Under the pieces are notes generated by a model. The model worked only from the letters and a program-made list of their open reading frames with translations, had not been told where the DNA came from and did no database searches. This document shows positions 8,456 to 18,729 of a stretch of 64,000 bases of DNA, piece after piece. The translations under genes were made by a program, and so were the position numbers. Numbering within the stretch: the first letter of the stretch is position 1; the number at the start of each line of letters is the position of its first letter. Source of the stretch: Porphyra umbilicalis (Eukaryota; Rhodophyta; Bangiophyceae; Bangiales; Bangiaceae); assembly GCA_002049455.2 (NCBI GenBank), contig KV919061.1, positions 32,826 to 96,825 of the forward strand, given 5' to 3'.

Positions 8456-10798
8456 TTCAGACACTTGTCGAGCTCGGCTCTCAACCTCATCTTCTTCGTC
8501 ACGGGCACGGCCGTCGGCTCTGTCTGCGTCTTCACTCCCTCGAGCGCCACGATCCCCCGCTCGACCGGGAATGGAGCCGCCACCGCCGCCGCCATCGCTG
8601 CCGCCGCCGCCACCGCCGCCGTTATCGCGCGCGCTGCCACCTGCGCCAGCGTCTTCGTCGTCTGTTACGTCCTTCATGCAGTCCCCGCCGTCAGAGGCCT
8701 CGTCTTCAGACAGGTCGCACCCGTTCAAAAGCTCCGCGGCTGGTTCTTGCTCATGCCAGACCTTGCCACCAGGGCGGTGCGCTTCAACAATGCGGCGGAT
8801 TAGGCCACGCAGGCGCCGAGGAGAATGGGCCTTCCGCCATTGCGGGCCATCGTCAGCGCGCAAAAGGCACGCTGCTGCTGCGGGCTCAGCAGAGTGGAGA
8901 AGAGAAAAGTACGCGAGCAGGTTGTCGGCCGTGTCCGCCATCTCTCCGGCCGGGGTCCCCACACGGCGCACCGGCAATCGAGTCCTCAAGCATCCATTCA
9001 CGCGCATTCGCATCCCAATGCAGTCCTTGCTGCGCAGGCGGGTCTGGCAAATGGCTGCGGTCAAGGAGCAGAAGAGGCCGTTCAACACCTCAAAGTCAAC
9101 CTCCGCGCCTCCATTCCCCGCGTATGTGTTGATGAGCACCACAGCGGCCCCGTGAACGGGCTCGGCTTCGCCGTCGAGCACGGCCTGAACAACCGACGGC
9201 ACAACCTTGTCTAAGCCTCGAATAACCACCCCCGACCAACCCCGTCCACTGTAAACCGGCATGACGACCGTACCGCCGCTGAACACGGGGCGGTTGAGCA
9301 AGACGCTGGCAGCCCTGTTCACGATCAAGACGTCGTCCGTCGAGGCGTCCTTAACGTCCTCGCCGTCCAGTGCAGAGAGCACGCGCAGGCCACCTATAAC
9401 ACCGCTGCTTCTCGCCCAGTAGAGAAACCACAATAGGAGGCCGTCCATCATGTGCTTGGAAATTTCCATGCCCTCTTCCAAGGACGCCAAGTCCGTTGCC
9501 GACAGTTGTACGTGCCGCTCGGCGCAGACCGGGAAAAGAAATCGTGGTGGCACTGGAAGACTCGATGCGGAGGGCACCGGACAAACGGGCACAGAGCGTG
9601 TCCTCGAGGGTGCGCCTGCGCTAGAGGCGCGTGGCAGCACTTGAGGCCCATGCGGCGGCGGAGGTGCAAAGGTCGTGACAGTGGCCGTCGACGGGGGGTC
9701 GCCATCGCGACTGGCCTTTAGACGAAAGCGCTTGGGAGGAGGTGGTGCTTGGCGTAAGAGTGGCCGTCTACGTGCGCTCAGGTCGGCCACAGCCTTGGCA
9801 CGCGGCGCGATCCGCGTGTTGGAGGGACGTGGGGCCGGCACAGGAGCAGCAGGCGTCGCGAAAGGGTGGACAGAGAGCAGGGCACGGTGGGCCACGGCAG
9901 AGCATTGGCCCTTGCATCCGTGGGACGCCAAGGCTTGCTGGACGAGGAAGCCTGCTGCCGCAGTGTCGCCACAACTCGGCACACCGTCGACGTCGTCGTG
10001 TAAGATCCTTACAGCTGAAGCCAATAGCGAATCAATTTCTTCGACGTCGCCACAGCCGCCACGGCACTGGCTCAAAACTTGCAGCCGGCTGGGGCTGGGC
10101 AAGTACCCCGGCCCGGCGAGTTCCAGGGCCGACAAAAGCATCCGTATCTGCGTAGCTGTCAGCCCGCCTACACGACCAGCCAATCCACGCCGCGCATCGT
10201 TGATGACCGCGATCATGTCGGGCGCAGACTGGGCCCCGTCGACCACATGCACCGCCCCACGTGCCGTAGCATGTGTGCGCTGGGTCACCCGCCTGCCATG
10301 GCCATACGCTGTAGTCTGTTGCGTCGCCCCCGGCCGACCACGTACACTCATCCCACGCGCGAGCTGGAGACCCCTGACAGATATGGAGGCACTGTCTGCC
10401 ACCGGGCCGAGCGGCGATCCGCTGCCATTGCCATGGTCTGGCACGTGGGAGGGCTCAACACGGCAAATCAGCTGGCCCTCGCCACCGCCGCGTCCTGTCC
10501 CGCTGCCACGGCCACGACGACGGCCACGGCCGCCACCGCGTCTGCTTCTAAGAATGCTGCCGTCCGGAATCGCGGTGGCCGAGTGGGCGTTACGATCGGC
10601 TTCTCGAGCCAGCGCTACCGCCCCTCGTTCAAAAGCATCCACGGCATCGACGGCCCGCGCGGCTTCTTCAACCACGCGGGCCGCTTCCGCAGTCATAGCG
10701 TCCGCCCGCCGACGGGCGCGTGCCACCTGACGACGTTGGTTGCGAGATAACTCGCCCGGCAACGGCCCGAGAGACTCTGATGCATCACCCCCCTCCAT
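8102..10798 (-). CDS. N-terminal half of the JmjC protein frame; weak Ulp1-like region
   Basis: Start chosen at ATG 10798-10796; the frame can also open at GTG 10807. Residues about 15-70 are Ala/Arg/Glu-rich and likely coiled coil. A Gly/Arg-rich basic segment and a long Pro-rich linker follow. Around 9070-9520 a more ordered block contains LSATDLASLEEGMEIS, later VVMPVYSGRGWSGVVIRG and AAVVLINTYAG. The spacing resembles a Ulp1/SENP (C48) protease fold, but the catalytic His, Asp and Cys are not at the expected places, so at most it is an inactive relative. Next comes an acidic patch, a Gly run and then the 51-residue repeats. The frame stops at TGA 8102-8104 inside one repeat unit where sister units have TTA (Leu). 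Confidence 0.5.
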   Translation of the reverse strand: MEGGDASESLGPLPGELSRNQRRQVARARRRADAMTAEAARVVEEAARAVDAVDAFERGAVALAREADRNAHSATAIPDGSILRSRRGGGRGRRRGRGSGTGRGGGEGQLICRVEPSHVPDHGNGSGSPLGPVADSASISVRGLQLARGMSVRGRPGATQQTTAYGHGRRVTQRTHATARGAVHVVDGAQSAPDMIAVINDARRGLAGRVGGLTATQIRMLLSALELAGPGYLPSPSRLQVLSQCRGGCGDVEEIDSLLASAVRILHDDVDGVPSCGDTAAAGFLVQQALASHGCKGQCSAVAHRALLSVHPFATPAAPVPAPRPSNTRIAPRAKAVADLSARRRPLLRQAPPPPKRFRLKASRDGDPPSTATVTTFAPPPPHGPQVLPRASSAGAPSRTRSVPVCPVPSASSLPVPPRFLFPVCAERHVQLSATDLASLEEGMEISKHMMDGLLLWFLYWARSSGVIGGLRVLSALDGEDVKDASTDDVLIVNRAASVLLNRPVFSGGTVVMPVYSGRGWSGVVIRGLDKVVPSVVQAVLDGEAEPVHGAAVVLINTYAGNGGAEVDFEVLNGLFCSLTAAICQTRLRSKDCIGMRMRVNGCLRTRLPVRRVGTPAGEMADTADNLLAYFSLLHSAEPAAAACLLRADDGPQWRKAHSPRRLRGLIRRIVEAHRPGGKVWHEQEPAAELLNGCDLSEDEASDGGDCMKDVTDDEDAGAGGSARDNGGGGGGGSDGGGGGGSIPGRAGDRGARGSEDADRADGRARDEEDEVESRARQVSERKHGRRRYRGDVVDELHVRAGRDADGRDGGDGRTGGARVDAAVHGDVQVGARAHGRRRDRGAVDDVLHVRAGRDADGRDGGDGRTGGARVDAAVHSDVQVGARAHGRRRDRGAVDDV

Positions 10799-10909
10799 AG
10801 CCTGCACCCACCGACGAGGTGACGAGCCAAGAAGCGCAGTAGAATCAGAGTGGCGGTCAATAAAAAAGTCGGTGGTTGGTCGAGGGTAATGGGCAGAGCC
10901 CCCTACGCC

Positions 10910-11645
10910 ACCACAGCACGATCAGCTCTTTCGGGCGACCGGCGGCGGACTGCCTCGTACCCACCTTCGGGGTGACGGGAGAACTTCCACAGTGAGGACC
11001 GCCCACCCGGTGGGGCGGCCAACTCAAAAAAACCAGCGGTCGGCCCCTGCAAAAGGGACACAGCCCGCGGAAATATCAGCGCGCAACGGCCCTCCTGGGT
11101 GTTGTGCACGAGTTCGGCGCGCACCCACCGGCGGGGTGACGAGCTCGATAAAACACGTCAAGCCGGCCCACCTAGTGTGCCGGCAACTCGCAACATCCAG
11201 CGGTCGGCCCCAGAAAAAGGGACACAGCCCGCGGTGCAAGCAACGCGCAACCGCCCGTACGGGCAGTATGGACGCGTTCGGCACGCACCCACCGGCGGGG
11301 TGACGAGCTCGAAGGAAAAGTCAAGCCGGCCCACCCGGTGTGCCGGCGATTCGTAAATGCCAGCGGTCGGCCCGAGAAAAAGGGACACACCCCGCTGCAC
11401 AAGCCAGCCCCGCTCGCCCAAATGGGCGATTGGTGACACCCTCACACAAGCACCCGCCGGCGGGGTGACGAGTGATAATGCACAGTGAAGACCGCCCACC
11501 CGGTGTGGCGGCCACTCCGAAAGGCCAGCGGTTGGCCCCCCGCGAGAGGTACACAGCCCGCGGCTCCGCCAAAGCGCGATCGCCCGTTGGGGCGCTCCGC
11601 GGCGGTCTGGCCCGCACCCACCGGCGGGGTAGCGGGCCTCAAAGC
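10910..11645. repeat. 164-bp tandem repeat array upstream of the JmjC gene
   Basis: The block ACCCACCGGCGGGGTGAC (or close variants) starts at 10959, 11123, 11287, 11452 and 11616, a period of 164-165 bp. Each unit also has a GGTCGGCCCC-type word and AAAGGGACACA. One unit holds the perfect palindrome CCCGCCGGCGGG. The array begins about 110 bp upstream of the minus-strand start at 10798, so it could be promoter or subterminal transposon sequence. Units are visibly diverged. Confidence 0.85.
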
Positions 11646-12009
11646 TCAATCGTGCCCCCAAAAACAAATCCAAGGGGAAGTAGGAGAGGGGGGAACAGGG
11701 TGTGCAATAGTAGAATGAGATCAAGAGAGGGGGGACAGTATTACCAAGCGAGTAGGGGATCTGTACATGCGTCGCTGGGGTACTAGACGTACTGAGGTAC
11801 GGTACAGTGATGGCACGAGCTCGACGACGGTGATACGTGGTCGAGACCGCACGAGCTGCTCTCCGAGTGTGGCGGAGGACAGTACCAGGCTCGGCCGTGT
11901 GCTCTGGGCGTGCCACGGCCAGGCACGGCCGCCACAGCCGCGCGTGCGGCTGAGAGGCTGTGCGCTCCCCCCCCCACACCGGATACGTCGGACACCCACG
12001 TCTGGCAGG

Positions 12010-12215
12010 CTGCGCGATGGGCGCGGAACACCATGTGAGATCACCCGTCGGCCCCGGCTGGGTGGGCCGGATAGTGAGCAATCTCGAGAAACGATGGACA
12101 CTGTTGCCTGGCGGCGGCGTGGAGGGCGCGGCGCACCATGTGAGAACACATGTCGGCGGCAGACGGGTGGACCGGATACTGAGCAATCTCGGGAAACGAT
12201 GCAAAATATTTACCA
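12010..12215. repeat. two-copy 105-bp direct repeat
   Basis: CACCATGTGAGA occurs at 12029 and CACCATGTGAGA again at 12134, followed in both copies by a GGATA.TGAGCAATCTCG segment and GAAACGATG. Copies differ at many positions. Confidence 0.7.
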
Positions 12216-12850
12216 CATGCAATCACACATGCAGTCGAATACACGCCGCCGTTGCCGACAGAGATCTGCAGCAATGCTGTAATCAGCACCGGCGACATTT
12301 CAGCGTACCCTGACTGGCTGCTAGACCAGGGTTTAGGGACTCATCGCACCAGGACGTGGTTCTGGTTGTACGTGATTCATGCAACATGCATATGACGTGA
12401 CGCGACGGCGACAAATACGTCAACTTACGGTTTTCGTGCCCCGCATCTCCCGCTGGAGAGCAGTAGGTTGCTCCACGCATGTCCTGTATCCGGCTCTGAG
12501 AGGGCATCTGCGCCTGCTCAGGGAGGTCGTGAGGTCCAGCTCTGCGGGGCACTGACCCACGGAGATCCGGCTCTGGTGCTCGGGAGCTATGCGCTCGCCT
12601 CATATCCGACTCACTGAGAGCGTACGCCTTCACTTTGGCAGATCCGAGTCACTCTGTAGGGCTGCGCCCATAGCTACGCCCACCATACCTGATCCTGGAA
12701 TCACTCCACTGTGCCTGAGACCTCGCTACGCTTGCGGAGCGCACGGAGCGCACGGTGACTGAGACTCGGTGATACACACCTCGACTGCCTCCCTGATGCG
12801 CTTGCGGAGCGACGGACGTTGATTGAGACGCGGTCAAGGTTGCAGATACA
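12216..12850. other. no gene recognised
   Basis: Only short frames. GCTTGCGGAGCG occurs near 12730 and 12798, a small direct repeat just upstream of the next gene. Confidence 0.3.
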
Positions 12851-13878
12851 ATGCCCAGCAGCGATGCTGATGATGCTTCTGATGCTCCCTCCCCATCGCC
12901 AGTTGTCAATGGCGCCCTGTTCGCGAGCGTCTGGAACGAACATGGGGTACGTTTTCCGCTTGAATCAGTCGTGTTTCGTGCACGGCTTCTATCCGAGTTC
13001 CTATCTCGGATGATCCCTGATCTATTACTGGTTGTACGAGTTTTCTGACGCTGTCTAACCCGTACGCATCATCCTCGTACTCGTGCCTTTCTACCGCTGT
13101 GTCGCACCTCTTGCTGAACCAGGATGACTTGAGTGTTCTGTTTTCGCGATACGCGCAGGCGATGCTAAAGAAGATCTCCAATGGAACAGTGAGCTCTGGG
13201 AAAAGTGGTAGCGCCGTGGACTCGCCCGAACACGATTGCCTCTCGTGGCTGGCCCCCCCTGGACAGCTGGAAGGACCCAACAGAGACTGTACTCGCTCAC
13301 TTCGTGCAGTCATGACCAAAGCTGTCAAGAAGTACGCGAACCAGATAGATTACGCTGCCAACGGCTGGACAGGAAACAGACGTGCTGTAAAGATGGCTCT
13401 GAGGAAGGGTCTACGCACTCGCTGCAACCGAAGACGCACCTCTGCTCGACTGCTTGCATATCGGACTCTCGGAGTATACATGGACAGTGATGTACCGGAG
13501 GCATCCATGGAACGCGTGGTCCTCAGTGCGGGCGCAGAAAATGTCGCTTCGGGCGGCGCGCTGGCCGAGAGCACAGTCTTTGGGTACCGACTGAAGCTAA
13601 AAGACGGTGACAACGAGGTCGATCGAGCGCTTGATCTGAACGGAGCGGCCGCGACAATCATTGCTGAGCTTCTGTTTCTGGACTCAAGTGAAGTGTGGAC
13701 CTCTGTGCGAGCAGCCGGAGCCGCCTGTCTGAAGAGCTATGTGGATACTGCACAGTATCCAAAGTTTTTGCGCCCGGAGAGTACCGACGCTCGCAACGGC
13801 GTCGTCCGGTGCATGCGGGATGAGTTGCAGGACCTCAAGGCTGGCGATGTCAATCTCTCCGATGAAGAACCAGACTAG
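12851..13878 (+). CDS. hypothetical protein, two exons (12851-13030, 13123-13878)
   Basis: I do not recognise the family. Exon 1 starts at ATG 12851 (acidic MPSSDADDASDAPS start) and runs to 13030. GT at 13031 and AG at 13121-13122 enclose a 92-bp intron with a pyrimidine-rich 3' end. Both borders fall between codons (phase 0), so the frame passes from SRMIPDLLL to DDLSVLFSRY, giving a 311-residue protein. The middle is basic (KKYANQ, then a run of Lys/Arg around GNRRAVKMALRKGLRTRCNRRR), which would suit DNA or RNA binding. The end is acidic (DVNLSDEEPD). It may be a host gene or a third gene of the mobile element to the left. Confidence 0.5.
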
Positions 13879-15461
13879 GAGGCTCGTACCGCTGCTACTT
13901 GCAGTCAACCCCTTGTCGTCTACCGTGCTGTCAAGGCCCACGACTCGATGCTGACGCCGGTGGGCATGACGTGCATACCGTCCTGAATACGTTCTTCATA
14001 TACTGGTGGTCTCGCACGTTTTCTTTGTCGTTCCTGTTGTGTTTGACCGTCCATTTGCCTTTTTATTATTGTCATTTATTTGCTGGATCCTGTCGTTTTT
14101 CCATATATTTTCCGCAGTTTTCTCCAATATATTTTCTTACATCCCGTCCACGAGAAAAACTGAGGGACCTCCTGTCGGTAAATCTGACAGATAAACAGCG
14201 TACCCACCTACGGAATCGTCTTGAAACATGTCCTTGGGACTAGTTGCGCGCGTCGTCGCAAGAAGAAAATCAAAAGCAGCTCTTCAGCCGGTCCATGGAA
14301 CCATCATGGGAATAATGTGGTCCTCCATATTGAAGACCTTCTTGTAGGACATACCTGGCTTTATTTGCCGCAATATTCTGTCGCACGTTCCCAGAATCAT
14401 CGCTATGCATGTGTTTCGCATCGTACACAGAGCTAGTGCTTTGTCTATTTTGGAGATGGTCTCGCCGTCTGACGTCGCAATCGTCCCTGGTTCAGGCTCT
14501 CGCGCAGTTCTCAAGAAAGGAATGATGCGTTGCTTGTGCTCTTGCTCCGAGTACATCGCCTAAATGGGATTCTGATAAAACCCTGGACCAGTGTTTTGAA
14601 AGTGCCTATGGTTTCACTTGGGGTTCAGTCCAGGGACCATACCCCACGATACGCCGCAAAGCTATCTTGTAAACAGACTGGAAGACAGTCGTGGAAACAG
14701 TCCGGAAAACAGTCCGGACAACAGTCCCTGAACTGAACCCAGGACCATCTTGCGTCGAAACACAAGGTAATCACAGGATGGCACCAGACAAATTCCGAGA
14801 ACGATCTGCGGGACGAATCGAGCCGTCTCAGGAGATAATCCTCAAGATTATCTCACACAATTCCAGGAACTTTCCTAAAGATACGCCTCAGAGCGGCCTT
14901 CGATCGAAGAATAATAACTCCTCCTTATTTCTTTCGGAAGAAAATATCTCACTTTATCTCGTGAATTTCATACCACCACGCAGTGTCTCAGTCTTTGGCC
15001 ATCAGGACACAATTTGGGGATCAGCAATATCGCCTCTCAACCCTGGCCTTCAGTCGTTCAGAACAGCGTCGAGGTTTGGGAGTGTTTCTTTGTGCTCCTT
15101 TCCGGACCAACCATTGGTGCTGAGAACGGGATGACGAGATAACGCCGGGCAGCTCATCCACGAGACTGGTACTGCACGGCCGACACGCGCGCCTTCATCT
15201 GCCTGTTGAGTGCGTGAGGGGTGGATGAGTCATCATGCTTAGGCCAACACATTCTGAAGGGATCCCTGTTGAGAAGCGTGCCATAGAAATGTGTTCGACG
15301 CTCTTTGTCGGATGCAAAGTAAGCGGTCGCTGTCTACATATGTCCGAGCAACCACACTCCATAGGTGCAACTCCTCCAGTGTGCCACCACTCGCTCCTCT
15401 CCTAGACGAGCACATTGACAAGGACCAGTTTTTTCGATATTCCCACCCAAACGACTCCTCC
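13879..15461. other. intergenic, T-rich then mixed
   Basis: 14000-14150 is T-rich, as expected of a 3' flank or intron. About 14640-14740 has short CAGTC/ACAGTCCGGA iterations. A longer frame at 14691-15134 has no recognisable content. 15200-15460 is the 5' flank of the next gene. Confidence 0.3.
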
Positions 15462-18209
15462 ATGGCCACGCCCGCCTTCGTCCGCGGGCTCGCCTTCGTC
15501 CGCGGGCCCGCCTTCGTCAGCGGGCCCCCGCTTGTCAGCGGCCGCGCCGCGCTGCCCTCCGCCCGCTCCACGACCCGGCCGGCGCGCACGGCGACGCGCA
15601 TGGTCGCGCCGCCGCTTCTGCGCGGCGTGGCGGCCGTGGTAGTGGGCGGCGCGGCCGTGGCGCTGATGCGCCTGGTGTTCAAGTCTAAGAAGGTCGTCAA
15701 GCCGGTGACCGAGGAGGAGGTGTTGGCCGCGCAGTCCGCGTGGTCCGACGCCATTGTCCGCATCTCCGCCGCGCAAGCGGCCGGAGAGGACTTTGTCAAG
15801 GTCGCCGGCACCGCCGCCGCCGAGCTGTACGGCTATGGGGACGGAGACGTCCTGTTCAAGCCCACCAAGGCCACAAACAACCCCTTCCGGCCGTCCGCTG
15901 AGGACGCCATGAGCTACTTTGTCGGCTCCGCCGCAGTAGAAAACATTGCCTTTGACGGTGAGGACTCTGGCTTCGCCATCAACGGCGGCCGAGGCTGGGA
16001 AAAAGTCGTCTTCCGCAACCACGAGATCAAGCTGTTTGGCGAGGTTGCACACGCCATGGGCGAGTACTACTTCAAGGATGCCACCAACGGCGACGTCAGC
16101 CGCGTCGAGTACACCTTCGGATACAAGCGCTGTACCGACGGAAACGTCCGCATTTGCCTGCACCACTCGTCGGTGCCGTTTGAGCAGAAGGTGCCCGCTG
16201 TCACGGGGGCCGAGGTCCTTGCCGCGCAGAAGCTCTGGTGTGACTCGATCGTCGCTATTTCCAAGGTGTACAGCGAGAAGGGTGACTTCGTTGGTGCTGC
16301 CGGGGAGGCCGCTGGCAAGTTGTACGGCTACGGACACACCGACGTGCTATTCAAGCCGACCAAGGCGACAGCTCATCCCTTCCGTCCAACCGCAGCCGAT
16401 GCCATGAGCTACTTTGTCGGTGCTGAGGCCATGGACAACCCGAAGTTCGAAGGCGAGGATGCTGGCTTCGCCATCAACGGCGGCCGCGGATGGAGCGACG
16501 TTGTCTTCCGCAACCACAAGATCGACTTCAACGGTTCCACGGCACAAGCCATGGGTGACTACGTCTTCACGGACGCCACCAGCGGCGACAAGGTCCGAGT
16601 GGAGTACACCTTCGGATACAAGCGCTGTGCCGACGGAAAAGTCCGCATTTGCCTGCACCACTCGTCGGTGCCGTTTGAGCAGAAGGTGCCCGCTGTCACG
16701 GGGGCCGAGGTCCTTGCCGCGCAGAAGCTCTGGTGTGACTCGATCGTCGCTATTTCCAAGGTGTACAGCGAGAAGGGAGACTTCGTTGGTGCTGCCGGGG
16801 AGGCCGCTGGCAAGTTGTACGGCTACGGACACACCGACGTGCTATTCAAGCCGACCAAGGCGACAGCTCATCCCTTCCGTCCAACCGCAGCCGATGCCAT
16901 GAGCTACTTTGTCGGTGCTGAGGCCATGGACAACCCGAAGTTCGAAGGCGAGGATGCTGGCTTCGCCATCAACGGCGGCCGCGGATGGAGCGACGTTGTC
17001 TTCCGCAACCACAAGATCGACTTCAACGGTTCCACGGCACAAGCCATGGGTGACTACGTCTTCACGGACGCCACCAGCGGCGACAAGGTCCGAGTGGAGT
17101 ACACCTTCGGATACAAGCGCTGTGCCGACGGAAAAGTCCGCATTTGCCTGCACCACTCGTCGGTGCCGTTTGAGCAGAAGGTGCCCGCTGTCACGGGGGC
17201 CGAGGTCCTTGCCGCGCAGAAGCTCTGGTGTGACTCGATCGTCGCTATTTCCAAGGTGTACAGCGAGAAGGGAGACTTCGTTGGTGCTGCCGGGGAGGCC
17301 GCTGGCAAGTTGTACGGCTACGGACACACCGACGTGCTATTCAAGCCGACCAAGGCGACAGCTCATCCCTTCCGTCCAACCGCAGCCGATGCCATGAGCT
17401 ACTTTGTCGGTGCTGAGGCCATGGACAACCCGAAGTTCGAAGGCGAGGATGCTGGCTTCGCCATCAACGGCGGCCGCGGATGGAGCGACGTTGTCTTCCG
17501 CAACCACAAGATCGACTTCAACGGTTCCACGGCACAAGCCATGGGTGACTACGTCTTCACGGACGCCACCAGCGGCGACAAGGTCCGAGTGGAGTACACC
17601 TTCGGATACAAGCGCTGTGCCGACGGTAAAGTCCGCATTTGCCTGCACCACTCGTCGGTGCCGTTTGAGCAGAAGGTGCCCGCTGTCACGGGGGCCGAGG
17701 TCCTTGCCGCGCAGAAGCTCTGGTGTGACTCGATCGTCGCTATTTCCAAGGTGTACAGCGAGAAGGGAGACTTCGTTGGTGCTGCCGGGGAGGCCGCTGG
17801 CAAGTTGTACGGCTACGGACACACCGACGTGCTATTCAAGCCGACCAAGGCGACAGCTCATCCCTTCCGTCCAACCGCAGCCGATGCCATGAGCTACTTT
17901 GTCGGTGCTGAGGCCATGGACAACCCGAAGTTCGAAGGCGAGGATGCTGGCTTCGCCATCAACGGCGGCCGCGGATGGAGCGACGTTGTCTTCCGCAACC
18001 ACAAGATCGACTTCAACGGTTCCACGGCACAAGCCATGGGTGACTACGTCTTCACGGACGCCACCAGCGGCGACAAGGTCCGAGTGGAGTACACCTTCGG
18101 ATACAAGCGCTGTGCCGACGGAAAAGTCCGCATTTGCCTGCACCACTCGTCGGTGCCGTTTGAGCAGAAGGTGCCCGCTGTCACGGGGGCCGAGGTCCTT
18201 GCCGGGTAG
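15462..18209 (+). CDS. tandem SnoaL/NTF2-like repeat protein (915 aa)
   Basis: Start set at ATG 15462 (CTCCATGG context) rather than the in-frame ATG further up. The N-terminus is Ala/Arg-rich with three FVRG/FVSG-type hexapeptides, and then a hydrophobic stretch GVAAVVVGGAAVALM before basic residues; this could be an organelle-targeting or membrane-anchor segment. Then come five domains of about 165 residues and a nine-residue start of a sixth. Each domain has YGYG..DVLFKPTKA, DAMSYFVG, a FAINGGRGW block, VVFRNH.I, AMG.Y.F.DAT, VEYTFGYKR and ends in ICLHHSSVPF. This matches the SnoaL-like/NTF2 fold family known from bacteria and algae. Such domains bind small molecules or act as dimerisation units; no function can be assigned. 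Domain 1 is diverged, domains 2-5 almost identical. Confidence 0.72.
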   Translation: MATPAFVRGLAFVRGPAFVSGPPLVSGRAALPSARSTTRPARTATRMVAPPLLRGVAAVVVGGAAVALMRLVFKSKKVVKPVTEEEVLAAQSAWSDAIVRISAAQAAGEDFVKVAGTAAAELYGYGDGDVLFKPTKATNNPFRPSAEDAMSYFVGSAAVENIAFDGEDSGFAINGGRGWEKVVFRNHEIKLFGEVAHAMGEYYFKDATNGDVSRVEYTFGYKRCTDGNVRICLHHSSVPFEQKVPAVTGAEVLAAQKLWCDSIVAISKVYSEKGDFVGAAGEAAGKLYGYGHTDVLFKPTKATAHPFRPTAADAMSYFVGAEAMDNPKFEGEDAGFAINGGRGWSDVVFRNHKIDFNGSTAQAMGDYVFTDATSGDKVRVEYTFGYKRCADGKVRICLHHSSVPFEQKVPAVTGAEVLAAQKLWCDSIVAISKVYSEKGDFVGAAGEAAGKLYGYGHTDVLFKPTKATAHPFRPTAADAMSYFVGAEAMDNPKFEGEDAGFAINGGRGWSDVVFRNHKIDFNGSTAQAMGDYVFTDATSGDKVRVEYTFGYKRCADGKVRICLHHSSVPFEQKVPAVTGAEVLAAQKLWCDSIVAISKVYSEKGDFVGAAGEAAGKLYGYGHTDVLFKPTKATAHPFRPTAADAMSYFVGAEAMDNPKFEGEDAGFAINGGRGWSDVVFRNHKIDFNGSTAQAMGDYVFTDATSGDKVRVEYTFGYKRCADGKVRICLHHSSVPFEQKVPAVTGAEVLAAQKLWCDSIVAISKVYSEKGDFVGAAGEAAGKLYGYGHTDVLFKPTKATAHPFRPTAADAMSYFVGAEAMDNPKFEGEDAGFAINGGRGWSDVVFRNHKIDFNGSTAQAMGDYVFTDATSGDKVRVEYTFGYKRCADGKVRICLHHSSVPFEQKVPAVTGAEVLAG
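16190..18209 (+). repeat. 495-bp coding tandem repeat, four near-identical units plus a truncated fifth
   Basis: Units start at 16190, 16685, 17180 and 17675, with a 40-bp partial unit at 18170. I found only two differences among the four: T versus A at the codon near 16280, and an A to T change near 17625. The preceding domain (about 15704-16189) is clearly diverged. The stop arises where GCGCAG of other units reads GGGTAG. Confidence 0.95.
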
Positions 18210-18698
18210 ACAATTGGCGCGACCGTGTCGTCCTCAACGCGGCCCGAATCATTGTAGGGCGCCGACATGGGTTGGTCAGAGCCAATGCGAACATACATGG
18301 GGCGCCAGTTGGGTCGCTGATGGTAGAGCTCATTGAAAGTGAGGTTGGCGCGGTGGAAGCCAGGTGTCGGCACCAGAACAGTGAAGAACAGGGGCCCGCT
18401 GTTGGTGTAGCGGAGGGACTAGTGCTGGAGGGGGACATGCGTCGGCTGGCTGCACGCAAGCAACCCTGGGGAGAAATGCCATATCGGGTTTCTTTCTGTA
18501 TTAACAGATGCAGCTTGACGAGCTCTTTCGCTTACTTCTATTTCCTACCTATCTATGTTGCTAAGTTCTATGTGGGTGCTAATACCGGCGGTCACCACGC
18601 CGCCGCCGCCGCCGCCGCCGCCGCCCGCCGCCCGCCGCCCGCCGCGGGACGGCAACGGCAGCAGCGGCGGTGGCGGCGGGGGAGGCAGGCCGCCGCCG

Positions 18699-18729
<31 letters not shown>

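Noticed and set aside
7387..9132. Long plus-strand His/Arg-rich frame (581 residues) across the 153-bp array
   Set aside because: The repeat period is a multiple of three, so any stop-free unit makes all frames open. The JmjC frame on the other strand explains the region and continues into recognisable domains.
16347..18146. Repeated minus-strand frames of 161 and 84 residues under the SnoaL-like gene
   Set aside because: They are exact shadows of the 495-bp repeat; the plus frame has the family motifs.
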